Source: Colletes latitarsis
Lineage: Eukaryota; Arthropoda; Insecta; Hymenoptera; Colletidae
Assembly (NCBI RefSeq): GCF_051014445.1
Contig: NC_135140.1
Coordinates: forward strand, 15,555,501 to 15,619,500
Length of the DNA stretch: 64,000 nt
Direction of reading: 5' to 3'
Shown: one piece after another, positions 1-13,000 of the stretch
How the letters are laid out: the number at the start of each line of letters is the position of its first letter
Position numbering within the stretch: the stretch's first letter is position 1
Translations under genes and position numbers: made by a program
The notes under the pieces: model-generated
Database searches by the model: none
What the model was told of the DNA's origin: nothing
What the model saw: only the letters and a program-made list of their open reading frames with translations

Positions 1-973
1 GTACCAGGCGTGATAGGTTACCAAGGTCGTAACCAGGAACTCCGCGTCCAGGATTAATCCTATTTAGTCATGGAACGGATTAGCCGGTGGAAAGAGGTCA
101 CCGGCAGCTTAGTCATGCTAGTTCTGCCAGGCAAGTTTTTTTCTTTCCCGGATAAATCGTTAGGTCAACCGAAGACGAGCAAAACAACGCGTCCAGCATC
201 TCTGGTTAATTTTCCAGCGTGAGAAACCAACTGTTAAGAAGTATAACGCGAACGGAGTCCGTGATTTATAACTTGATTATTTAGCTACTCGTAGAATCAA
301 TCATTCCTCGGGCATTACTGATTCATTATAAATTACTTGTCCAGATATTGGAAAAAGTACTAAAATCGATTTTACCCTGAGAAGACTGAATCGAGTTTAT
401 CCGGGAATATTAACTTCAAAAATATCGCCGCCTCGAGCTTCAAAAAAAAGGGGTAAAATGGCCACGATCACTTAGAATTAAATTATAATACACGCATGAA
501 GCGAACGCTTTCCGCGTAACTGTGTGCGTGCTTGCAAGGCCCACGCAGCTCGTTAAAAAAAAAAATGTATTAATTTAATCAAGATAGAATATGTTGCGTA
601 TAAAGTAGCAACATTATCGCGGTAACAAAAAAAGAAAAAAAAAAAAGGAACACGGACTCGCGTTCCCCCCCTAGCAATTCAGTAGTAACGCCGAGGCAGA
701 AATAATGTAGAAGGAAATCCCACCGACCAGCATTTTTCCCATGCACATAATTCCCGTAATGAGGGACGCCGATCGTGCCACTCGCCTAACAGGAATGCGA
801 AATCGCGCGCTTAACCCCACGTCGCAAGCTAAACGCGCGGACGACCAATCGACTATCACGTTTTTTCACCCGCGGTTCGCCGTATTCAGTGTGCTTTGAC
901 ACGAAAAGATCGCGATGACCTGCGATTTATGCCGCTCGGTTGAGCGTAACTACGTCCGCGAACTACGAGGGTA

Positions 974-1686
974 TACAGGGTGTTCCTCAACTTGTTGCTG
1001 GTAGCGTGAGAATGAGTCCGGGACTCGGTTAGCCGAAGGCAGGATAAGTGGTTACGTCGTACGGATGCTGCACAACGTTGTATTTTGTCTAGGGTCAACT
1101 ATGTTTCCAATATGGCATCGTTCTTTGGTACCACTCTTCGGGGATATTGAATTTCAGCAAATATCAAACTATTAGTAAAACTATTAACTTCAGTTCAGTA
1201 CAGATAGTAAATTATTATTATTTTATATAGATGTGTGTTGAATGGCAAGAGTGGTGTAAGTCGAAGAGGTTAATTTTTCGTGGCGACACCTCCTGCATTC
1301 GCCAGCAGAGGGCTACGCTCTCTCACTAGTGCTCGACTGTACTCCTATTCTAAGGGAGACTTTGTAAAATGCAACATACAAAACTGTGACACTTACATAT
1401 GTACTGTATTCTGTGTCAATAAATTACTTGGATCGACTAACTTATCAATTCATTTAACCTTGCCCTCAGTTTAACACTCAAAAAAGGATAATATCAACTT
1501 AAAATATTAAAATTCACCCTGGATCCATTACCGAACATTTCTGTGAGGCTTAAAATGTTCATCTTCGATTTTGCTTAAAGAAGGTTGATTTATTCGAAAG
1601 CTCGAGGGGTGTTCGAAAGTTCCGAAGCGTCAGCGTGGCTGTTGCCAGAGCCCGTGCTGGCAGCGCGCATTAAGAAACACCCTGTA
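974..1686. mobile_element. Candidate non-autonomous DNA transposon with short TIRs
   Basis: The left end reads TACAGGGTGTTCCTCAA. The right end is its near inverse complement, TTAAGAAACACCCTGTA. Both ends abut a TA dinucleotide, as expected for Tc1/mariner-like target duplications. The interior has no transposase frame, so any activity would have depended on an enzyme elsewhere. The arms match well only for about 16 bp, and the two ends could belong to different insertions. The same CAGGGTG-type terminus recurs at 31.1, 42.66 and 62.18 kb. A CTCF-like block (1283-1330) lies inside it. Confidence 0.45.
1283..1330 (-). promoter_or_regulatory. CTCF-like block, copy A
   Basis: On the plus strand the core CCAGCAGAGGGC (1302-1313) matches the known CTCF consensus. 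Read on the minus strand, it is preceded by GTGAGAGAG and followed by GGTGTCGC. The same arrangement occurs at 34,952, 37,719 and 42,696 on the plus strand, so copy A is inverted relative to the other three. The CTCF assignment rests on motif resemblance only. Confidence 0.45.
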
Positions 1687-4107
1687 TACGCATGCAAATG
1701 CACGTGCGGCGCTGATGCGACCACGTCTATTAGAATTGATCGGCAACATTAATACAAGTTAGTGCCGACATGCTTGGAACTCGTTGGACTCTCTTGGCTC
1801 GATCTCTCTTTCGCGTCCTCGTCTGGACCGTTGGTACGCCATTGGTACCGTCCCTTGCTGGCGTTCGCGTGATCTCCGATCTTACGATTCAACAGCGTGC
1901 CACGCAGTTTCGAAGCAGTCCCCGGTTCAGTCTACGTCGGGACGAGAGCTATCGGCCATCAATGTCTACTTCCGACAAGATACCTTCCCTCCTCTATCTG
2001 TACACGACGAGCAAGGATCGTGAGGAGTCTGCCAAATCACGGATTCAATGACCTGCTATGCAAACCGCGAGTCCACGGGACCCTGTTCGATACGGAGAAA
2101 ATTAAGCGGCTCTTTTGATCCGTGCTTTTCCTATTTCAGGGCCCTGTTATCGCGCGATTATTCGTCGACCGTACGTGGACAGCAATGGCGGCGATCCGAT
2201 CTTTCCGCGTGGACATCGGCCAACGATCGGATAGCGTTCGAGTTAGGTTAGAGTTAGACCGTGGAAACTGGTCGTGTTTAATCGCTGGTCGTCGAATCAA
2301 ATTGTTTTTAAACGTCTTCTAACGGCGGAAGGGACTCCGGAGACGAACCGTGACCTAGGTACTGCGACGACCACGGTCACCATTTTGTTGGGGCATCGTC
2401 TCGTGGGACGATGAACTGCTGGGATACCCTAACTCAGCCACACTCGACCTATGGAACACTCACACTCGTCGATAAGTGAACAATTATACGGTGACTGTCG
2501 CTTAAAATCTGAAGATGAAGTATCTTTACTCCATTCTTTATTTAAGTAATTTTTTTAAGTAATATTCTTCAGTTTGATTATTGTGTTACTTGATTCGAAG
2601 GAGAATTGAGATTTTTGAGTTGACAATTTAAGAACACGTTAATATTCATTTAGAAAGGTATTACCGGACGTGAATAATACTTGTTGATTATTATACCGGG
2701 AAAAAAAAATGAATAACTATTCGACTCAGCAATGAATATTTCAATGATGAATCAGAGAATGTTGGCACAACGAGGAAAGAATTTCAATTCTTAAAATGCT
2801 AATAAGTGGGACAGATATTTGAATAAAAATTTGAATATATATTCGATTTTCAGGACAATGAACCTACGAAAGAGTGAAATGCGAAATTTCTTTGGAAACA
2901 AAGACTCGTTAAAATAAAATTAAATCTGCATAATATTTATGACTCTAGTAGTAATTAAATTTGAAGTTTCTGTTCAACGCATTTTCTACGAACTGAGAAC
3001 TCGTTCCACCTATCGCATACATACACGAAACATCGCATATCTAAAGTTTGATCTCGATAAACAAGCACTGATAAAAAAAAATCACGATCACGAAATTACT
3101 GCTTTTCCGACGTATCACGGTCTTTTCTTCAATTATTTCTACTCGACGTTGGGGGCGGCAGAGTGCAAGCCGCCATAACCTTTATGTTTAACCCCCGATA
3201 CTTACACCGATTTTGCCACATTGTATATAATTTGTGCACACTGTAATTTGTTAACGTCCACTCGTCCCCAATGATAGAACGTTCCATCTTTCGGTGCTAG
3301 TCGTGATACGTAACCAATTTAATCGCTATCACGAAATCTCATTCCACATAAATTCCCTAGTATCCATAACGAGAAAAGAAAAATAATAAACTACACAAAA
3401 TGTGCCCACGAAGAGCCACAGGAAATATTCGAGAAATAAGAATTCCGCTTTAGGAGGTTCCAATCAAGTTCGACGTGAGTGGTTCGGACAGAGACGAGCA
3501 ACGAGCAACAACCCTAAACTCGTAAACGTACGACACCGTTGTACCGTTCGCCGGCGTTGGAGAAACGAAAAACGCGATGGCTCGTCATCCGCGAGCACGA
3601 CCGCGGTCTTCCTCGCCGAACGGTCAAAAGAAACCATCTTTCTTTCTCTCTCTCTCTCCCGGTGAAATGGCACAAAAACATAGTTTGCAGACCGTTACAC
3701 GTCTCTGGCTCATAGTGCCCATACGGACCCAGGAATCGACGACGTTCAATCAACGTGTACCAAGCGTGGCACACGTGTGTCAAGTCACGCCGTGAGGCGG
3801 ACCACACGTTCGACGTCGGGAAGTTGCTTTCTCGGAGTCATGCCAAAGTCAAGTCGCGCGTAATCGTGGCCGAACGATCTGTCGTCTAGTCAGGTAGATC
3901 AAGCGTGTCGGTTGGCATCACTCCTCCGGAACACCGTGGTAGATTCCACGACACACGTTGCACACGTGCACACTTCGAAACGTTCTTAAAACCTGGACGT
4001 TCGAGAAAGGATGCACGAAGACACAAAAATAGAAAAAAACACCTAAATATCTGCGTTAAGATTGGGACTGAGGAACAGTGTCGAAGAAACACTATGATGG
4101 TTGTTCA

Positions 4108-4423
4108 TGTCACTTTGTAGCAACCTTAAAGACAAAGCTAACAGCTGCTTGTAAGACATTGGTGTACTTAGTTTACCTGGTTTCGTGTGAGTCTTTCTTC
4201 AGAGGCAGATGATGCAGATTATCAGTGGTTGCAGAGGAATTTGGAGAGGATCACTTTGTAGCAACCTGAAAGACAAAACTCTATTAGCAACTTAAAAGAC
4301 ACTGGTATATTTAGTTTTCTTGCTTACGTGCAAGTCTTTCTTCACAGATGATGCAGAAGAATTTGGAGAGTATCACTTTGTAGCAACCTGAAAAACAAAA
4401 CTATTAGCAACTTGAAGAACATA
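4108..4423. repeat. Degenerate tandem repeat, about 120-140 bp unit, three partial copies
   Basis: CACTTTGTAGCAACCT starts at about 4111, 4252 and 4374. After each copy come a run resembling GAAAGACAAAACT and a TAGCAACTT-like string. Between copies, GTGNAAGTCTTTCTTCA followed by GATGATGCAGA recurs. The unequal spacing (141 and 122 bp) shows internal deletions. No coding potential is seen. Confidence 0.7.
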
Positions 4424-5187
4424 TTAACTTTCATTATACAATTCTCTATTATACAATATCCTAATTGTTTCATTTTTCTATTGTTTATTTAGCGTATAAT
4501 AATTCCTAGAGTTAGAATAAGGTTCCCAGAAGCAAAAAGTTCGGATATGTTAGGTCGTGGAGGTAGAAATATTTTCCTCGCGTGTAGCCCTTGGACTCCT
4601 GGAGGGTGTTGCGCGCCCAACTCTCTCGGTGTCGACGAGTTGAAAATAAAGGCCACGGAGAAGGCAAGCACGTCGCTTATTATACCTCCGACCCTCTTAA
4701 GGACCACGTACGTAAACCGTGCACCCGCAAAAATTACGACTCGGTGAAACGATAAAAGTTTCACGCCACACATGCACGCGTACCCGGGGCGACACGAGGG
4801 GCTTTTGGGCAACCCAGGCTATTAAAGTTAAGGATTGGCTACGCCCACCGCAATCATAGTGATTACCCGCCGCGTATTACAATGCAAATGCTGGTTAATT
4901 CTCACGTGCCCGTGCGCCTCCAAGATCGTTGCGCTAAATCGTACCCTCCTCCCTCGTTTTTTGCCCTGACCCTTCTGCCCGGGACTTCGAACGTGATTTT
5001 CGTCGGGCGAAAAAAGAAAATGGACGCCGCGGCGGCGGAATAACCGAAGGGATTTACTTTTAACGGGTGTTTAGAAGGCTTTACGAGTTGTTTGTTGTGC
5101 AGGCGTGATTAGTTGAATGCATTTGGCCAAGATTTTGGCGAGATGGAGGAGCTGTTCTCGATTATTATCGTGGGTTGTAGAGAAAAT

Positions 5188-5460
5188 AGGTCTCTAACCT
5201 CTACCATCGAAGTAGATGGCGCTAACATTCAATTATTTAAAGTAGAAAGCAAAAGGGGTAGGTGAGGTTTAATTGTAAGGTATTATAAGCTCTACTGTTT
5301 CAACTATTATATATAAATAAAATTGATGAAAAAAGATGGATCTTGTAACCTCTACCAGTGAAATAAGTTTTATAAAATTCGAGTATTCATAGTGGAAAAC
5401 AGGACTTATGATAAGTTATTATGTTTCGATGATTATATAAGTAAAACTGATGACTGGAAA
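5188..5460. repeat. Diverged tandem duplication
   Basis: TAACCTCTACCA occurs near 5196 and again near 5347. Each copy is followed at similar distance by a TATTAT...ATTATATA...AAAA(T/C)TGATGA segment. The copies are diverged, so the duplication is old. The first copy contains a TAGATGGCGCT string (5212-5222) that resembles the insect CTCF core; the second copy has lost it. Confidence 0.5.
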
Positions 5461-8400
5461 CTGTAAGGATATTAAAATAATCGAACTTAATCTCTCATGC
5501 GTACATTCTACAACAAAGTTGATCGTTTTAGAACGTTTTTCTCTGGGAGAGCCAGTCGACTTATCTTTTACTTGTATTGCTAGAATGTGCGGGCATGTTC
5601 GTTACGGAATTGATTCGCAAACCGGATTAGTTAATTAAATAGTTTAGTCGGAAGTCTTTATTGTGAGTTTACTGCTGTGAACAACCAGTGGGTCCCGTAC
5701 GCAAATTCTAAACGAACATCGTGAAAAGACTAGTTTCTCGTATCGAAAAATTTAGATACAAATTTTATTGGTAACAGTTACACCGGCGTCCATTTTGCTG
5801 AATATTCGCTACGAAAGAAAACAACCCTAATTGGTACCTTCGAGAAAAAGAAGAGAGAAATTCCACGGAACTCCCAGCTCGTACGGAAAAACCGGTGTTG
5901 CCAATTTCGTTTTCGTTTCGATGATATGATTTACGATAAGTTTTATTTATTTATTGTCGTGCTTGACTTTTCTTTTGCAGTTATAACATGCTTAAACGTA
6001 AAGTACTAGCCAGTCGTAAAAATTACGACACGCGGCCGCTCGCGTTGAAGTATTAGCCGCGCCCGCTGGAAGGTTAACCGCTTCCATGCCGAGTTTTTAC
6101 CGGTAGTCTGTCTAAAAAACGCTACGTTTTCTTGTTTCGCCCTTTAAATGTTCAAGGGCAGTTATTAAAATTAAAAAAAAAAAAAAAATATAGCCAAACC
6201 ATTATGCACTTAAAAAATAAAATGAAACGTTGCTGTGCTATTAACATTATTAATAATAAAATAAAACACGTAAAATGCAAATTTTAATAGTATAGCAATG
6301 TGAACTTCAAAAAGTTTTAAGGATCTCGATGCTTCAAAGCACAAATTAGAAATATTAAAATGAGGACACTGCCAAAAAATATACTTTCGTCTAAGAACGA
6401 AGTTATCTCTTCTTATATAACGTGTACACCTCGGTCTCACGCTGTGTGCAAGAAATTTACTTACAATTCTTTTTTTCTTCGATTGCAACGACTGTTCCCA
6501 TACATAAATACTCGATATCTAAACACCGTTTCATTGAATCTCGAAGATTGTCTTTGTTCCATTCTCACGTTAATTTTCTCAATAGTCGTGTTTCTATCAA
6601 AGGTACAAAATTATACTTAACGTTTAAATTACTAACTTCTTTAATTACGTTCACACTCTTCTTTAAATGCACACAGGATGAACAGAACGTTTTCGCACAT
6701 AACCGTGGGCAATAATTCGTTTCTGATTTCGTGGCGTCTAATCTCGATAAGCAATTAATAATTTATGATTCTCAACACCCTCTCCCCTTTGTTTCGTTAT
6801 TTTTCTTTCGGATGGAAGATTTATTATCCAAGGATATTTAAAGAGCTGGCATTAATTAAAGATTTTTAAAAAATATTCTTATTTAAATGTACCTCTCATC
6901 GTTTCTTCACAAAATTTTATTAAAATATTCCCGAAAATAACGAAGTTACAATCTTTTATATCATTTTTCGAGAAATTTGATTTAAAAAAATGGCGAATAT
7001 GAATTTGATTTAATTGGTTTAAAGAAATAATATTTGTTGTTTTAAGTAAAAATTAACAAAGATATCTGTGGTTGTATTGAGAAATTTTGAAACGCGTCTT
7101 GTGAAAGATGCCGAGGGGTTCATAATGGCCGACATGTAAACAGCGGGATAGGAACATTTGCCTCCATAGTTGCGTTAAAACGGCTGAATCCCTCGTCTTA
7201 AATGGCGTCTTCCTTTTGCACAACTTAGCGCGGACTTTTATGATTGAGACTGATGCTGCGATAATAAGCAGCCTTATCGCGTAGGGGACACCCGTAAAAA
7301 GGAGAATTAATGTTGGAAGGTAACGCGTCTGGACGAGGAACCGATAATCGACATTAATCGATTAGCTCGTTAGCAATAATTCGCCAGGGCTGCTGGATGT
7401 CTATGGACACCTTCCATTTTCTTTTTCATTCTATCGGGTGTAACCAAACGAAATAAATCTAGCTTCAATGAAACTTTAACCCCTATAGCTTACTATTTTA
7501 GACGCATAACATTACCAAAATTAGTACTAAGTTATTAAGCAATACAATTTCCCCAACTATAGTCCTCTGTCTCCAAAATGGAATAAGAATATTGCAAAAA
7601 AGGAGGGTAATGGTGACCTTGACTCTAACCTTATATCTGTCATTTCCACCTCCTGTTTCACTCGTAAGTAAAGATGCAACCAACCAGGTTGCATCTATCG
7701 AGAGTCTACGAAGAGATAATTAAACATGGCCTTGTTAGAATAAAAATTGATTAATGAAAAAGTCCCCTCATAGTGACCAAGAGAAATGTGGTCATAAGAC
7801 TCGAAAAAAAAAGACACGTAACGAAGCTGGTAATTACACGTGTAATAAATAACAAGTCCGCTCGTTTAATGTGAACTGGGAATTGAAATTAACCATAGAA
7901 TGACTTGATAATTCTCGTTAACTATTACGATTGGCATTAAGATTAAAACTCGATGTTAGGAACAACCGGAGCTTAAATTACTTACTAATCTTGATCGTTT
8001 TCGAATTCTTTCTTATTTCAACATAACGAGACGAAGACACCTTTTAGCTGCGTTATCATCTTCGGGGGATATATTCAATGATACCATGTGTAGCTCAACA
8101 GGTTTAATAAGGTCTCTGAAAGTGTGGCTCGAGCAAATGACAGGGGATGAGACTATCGTTGAGGCCTATAGTCTAGCTATCGAGTGGTACTGTTTGCAAG
8201 GTCTTTGTTTTCTACCCTAAGAGGCCTTCTTTAATCCCTCAGCTACTGATCCGATTCCAAAATAGCCGGGACTCTAGGCTATGATAATAATCGTACTAAT
8301 CACGAAAGTGAGATCTGAATTTGCTGTTTTCAGAATTGAATCTCAACGCCAATTAATGAAAATAATCCAGCCATCTCGGTTTCCAGTTCACGTCAAACGA

Positions 8401-9480
8401 AGATTTCATTTATTTGGCGCACAGGTATCTAGTTTCTAATCTGCCTTTCAAAGAGTATTCTCCCTGCAACCACGCCGTCCACGTTGCTCTTATTCGCCAT
8501 TAAAAGGCTTTCTATCAATTAATATTCTCGCTCTCGATTAGCATCTCCGAACGACACGCCAATAGTTTTTGATATAGTATCTATTAAATTAATGGATAAT
8601 TTATATGCAGGTGCAAGTGTCCCTTCCCACGTCTCGCATTAATTAAGATTACCGCTAGCTAAGCAACCGCTTTGGATCAATTTAAGGCGTACGATGAACG
8701 TAAAATTATTGTTCGATTCGATAATTTAGTAATCGTTGCGAAGTTAATCGCAAATCATGGGCCCGTTCGTGATTAATTATCTTACTTTTCCACTTGCACG
8801 TTGCACCGGACTCAGATTTTTTTTAAAAAAAACTTCGATGAATTTAAATAAATAAAAAATTAAAGAACGACGTTGCAATTAATTTCTATGCGTGTAATTG
8901 ACGACTGGGTCAACGGTTGGAGTTGAAACGCAACGTTCCGTGAAAAAACCGTGGACGCAAGGTGGCCGCGGGGACAAAATGGCGCGGGACAATGGCCCCA
9001 GAAAACGAAGACGTGCTCGATGGCCCTGAAAGGTTGCCCGTTGGCCTAAGAGCGCGTGTTCCCGTCGCGAAGGCCGCGTCCAAGGATTTTAATATCAACG
9101 GGTCGCGCTCGCCGCTAATTATAACGATTTCAAATTAACGGCGTGTGTGCATAGGAACGAGCAGTGTCGTAAACGACGATGTTTGTAGATACGAAAGAGA
9201 AAAGAAAAAAAAAATAGAAAAAAAAAAGACGGAGGGAGCGCGGAGAACATTTGCCGTGCAATTGCACGGGTCGAAAGTGTATCTAAATAAAGTTATTACT
9301 CGACGTGTCGCTCGCGTTACATTAAGCCGAGCAAATCGCGTCGTAACCGAGTGTACATAACCGAGCGAGCAACCCGAGAGTGTGTGAGCGCCTGTGTACA
9401 CACGAATGGTCACGGTACGTAATAATAATCCGATGCTGATGAGCGGGAGGATCTCCGTTCGCGAGCTTGACCTCGCGGGT

Positions 9481-10019
9481 CTCGAGTATTCCACCGATGG
9501 CCGGAGTCGCCATGCTTGTCCTTGTTCGTTGCATCTCGAGATGTTTGTGGGACAACGGGCACCGCCATTACGCTTGAAAATGACGATAAGTCTTCCGGAC
9601 AGGGGCACTTTTGTCGCCGGCCGGGGATCTCGGGGGTTGTTATTGGGCTAATTATTTACGAAAACTTATACCTCACCGACGACCTTCGTCCTTGAAATAT
9701 ACACACTATTACGGAGGGTTGGGAAGCCTGGATAACCTGCGCTTTGAATCACGTTGGAAGCCCGTGGCCGTTGCGATACGCTGCTTTAAAGTTCTCAAAT
9801 TTATATATGGGTTGGCTCGATCACTTTAACCTCCGTATTGCAAGCTCGATCTCGGCTGTTTCCAATGGCGAGGCGTCGCCATGTTCGTCTTTGTTCGTTG
9901 CTGCTTGGGATGTTTGTGGGACAACGATACGATAAGTCTTCTGCCTTTGTATCTCCAAGCTGTTATTTGGCTAATTATTTGCAAGAACTTGCACCTCGGT
10001 GACCTTCGTCCTTGAAATT
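9481..10019. repeat. Direct duplication of about 200 bp (9481-9699 and 9845-10019)
   Basis: Both copies contain GTCGCCATG, TTGTTCGTTGC, then GATGTTTGTGGGACAACG, GATAAGTCTTC, TTGGGCTAATTATTT-like text and finally GACCTTCGTCCTTGAAAT in the same order. The first copy has an extra insertion of about 40 bp. Homology continues weakly beyond the end (GCTTTAA...ATATA...GGTTG), so the original unit was about 360 bp. Neither copy shows a domain in any frame. Confidence 0.75.
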
Positions 10020-13000
10020 ATGCAAGGTATGAGCCTGCGGTTGTTGAAACATGATGCTTTAACGTTATATAGGTTGCATTATCAAAATGTTTCCCATGAT
10101 TATACTCCATATTATCTGAAGTGACTCTATTCATCGAGGTTTCGATGGCTGAACTGATGAGTTTAGGCACGTTTTAGATTCGAGTCGATTCCGTATGCCA
10201 GGTCGAAGCATCTCTTACGTATCAAAATATCGAGGAACCAGTTTCGTTCTCGTTTGCACTTTCATCGACGATTTTGGTTGGCCCGGATACACGACTGCCT
10301 CTCGTCGTCCTCCCCACCTCCCCCACCCGTTCGTCGTCCGGGTAAAAACTGGTTAACCCACGCCTCCTGCAAAATCCCCGAGGGCTGCAGCTGCATCGCG
10401 AGGTGTCGTTGCCACCTGACGTGCATGCGGCGTCGCGTGTGACGTAAGCGGAGAATAAACTTTCGTCGAGTCAGCGACGTCTTCGGGGTCCTTCGTGTCG
10501 TCGTCATCGGCCAGCAACCTTGAAAAGTTCATCGCCGCCCATATGGAGAATCCGCGCGCCTCCCGAAACTCTCCAACGGCACTTCTGTGCCTTCGTGCCC
10601 CGGGGATTCCAACGATTTCTTCGAGAAACATCATTTCCAGAAGCCATTTTGGTCCTAGAAACCACGCCACTGTTTGGTACCACGTTGCAGAACATTTACA
10701 ATTACTCTTTAACGATCGAAAATATTTAAGACACGAATCTTCTTGAGGATCATTTAAATTCGTGGTTAATATAAATTACTGAAAATTTAACGTTGCATTC
10801 AATCTGAACTTATTACATGAAAATCATTATCCATCAATGATATTTTTCCAGAAGGAGTCTGGACATTATTTTGCTTTCAAAACATCGTAGAAAAATATTA
10901 ACAACGAGAATTCCTGGGTGCTCTATGACCCATATTGCATTTAAAATCGCGTGTGACACGTTACGATTTCACAGAAAGTCAGTTGAAAAAAGCGACCTCA
11001 TTACGCGGAATTACAACACGCGGTGCATGACGTGATCCAATTTAAGCTCGGGAGGATTCCTTGCACGCGATCAGGAAAAAGGAGGCGGTCTAATTAAGTT
11101 GACAGTCACGTCCCGATGCCGAGGATTTTAACAATGTAGCTCAATCAACGAACGGAGTGCTCGAGGTTTACGATATTGGAAATCACGGTCATTAATTTAC
11201 GGATCTGATCGAATAATATATTCATGTACGGTCAACCCTCGTACAACACAATTATGCTTCCTACTATTGTACTTTGGTATCTTTAAAAAATAATTTTGTA
11301 CGTTTTCCATTAATAATGCAGGAGTCTTACAACTTTGTCAACTTTGTACTTTTCAGTCCTTCATCGCCATTTTAACCAATGTTACTACATTGCTGACATT
11401 TTAACGTTTGGACATTCTGTCTCCAGTATTTTTTTCGGCTCTCTTTTGCATGATGGCATCATTGTGCACCTCCTTGAAGCTGAAACGTTCTTAATCACTT
11501 CAAGGTTCGCCAATATGACGTCGTCATAATTTATGTTCCACTGTAGCAAAGGAATAAAAGAAAATTTGCATTTCGTCACTTTTAGTGGGTCAAGGTAGTC
11601 GTTACAATGTAGCGTAGGTGCACGGGAATCACTATACCCCTATTATTTATAGGCTATTGTTATGTATGTACAATACTGCCACCCTGAACCAAAAAGAATC
11701 ATCTCTAGTGAACACTTAATTCTACTAAAATTTGTAAAATCGACTAAATTACTATTGTAATCACTTCTTAATTTTGCCTAGCTTCATCCTTGACACCAAT
11801 TCGACTAACAGTAATTTTCTAAGAAATGTTTGCGACTGTTTAAAAGTCTACCGTTACCGAAGAGTATAGAAGAACAATTTTATAATCGATTCGACGAACA
11901 GAATGTTCAATGCATAATGCCGTTGGTCAATTAGTATTCTGTTCTTGACAGACTGTTAGCAGAACCGTCGGTATACGTACTTCCTGCAACGAAATCCTCG
12001 ACGTCGAATCGATAATTTGGCACACGATTAACGCTATGGCCGCGACATCGCGAAGAATTCCTGTGCAAACGATACAGGGAATTCCGACGATTAAATTTTA
12101 TGATGTACTAACGCACGGAACAAATACATTTCGATCGAAACGAAGGGTTTCCGTGTGTACAATTTACGAAAACCGGAGGATCGCGCGAGGCTTCCTCGTC
12201 GCAGGGAATTAGCACGACCTGCAAACTGCTGTGCTAGTTAGGATACTCGTTGAAATTGAAAAAAACCGCGCAATATTTTACAACCTGCAGTCAATTTGGC
12301 GAAGAAACACGAAACAAAATTGAAACAGAAAAATAAGAAATTTTGGCACGCTACAGTATTCATCAGCATTCACGAATACATAAAAAAATCTTACATAAAT
12401 ATTTTAAATATTATAAAATTAAATTCCAACGATTCAGTTTTGAACATTACGAGATATTTATAATATCGCTATGATGATGACTTTGCATCGTTCCCACAGA
12501 AACAATAAAAATTTTCCACGCCGCCATCTTTGTCCCAGTCGGAGCATCCTCCCTCGGACCTGTTGTACCGTGTGACGCGCGGAAATAATCTGTTGCAAGT
12601 AGCACGATGAGGCGAACGACACCGACGGAATGTTAATTCATCGGTAGACAAAAGTATCGCCGGGGACGGGGCAATTCCGGAGCTCGAATTGGCGTGTCGC
12701 GACGTGTGCCTCCATGATTTTATGCTAATTCCAAGCACCATGCAACACCTTGCATTCGAATGGTATCTTTGTCAATAAAACAGCGTCGATGCTAATCTCT
12801 GACGAATCTCGGGTGCGATTCGAAACGACGCCGGAAAGTCTCGTGATCGCTAGACCACTGGCCGCCATTGTTACATAATTATAAAATTTTAATCTCCAAG
12901 AAGGTCCACTTATCCATTTGAAACTTCAGGTTTAGGGGACGAAAACTATCGTGGATGAAATACTTATCTATTTGAGCCTTTGTTGCATAGGATTGTATAG

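Noticed and set aside
9135..9608. 157-codon minus-strand frame
   Set aside because: Overlaps a direct repeat and poly-purine tract; no domain and no matching frame in the second repeat copy.
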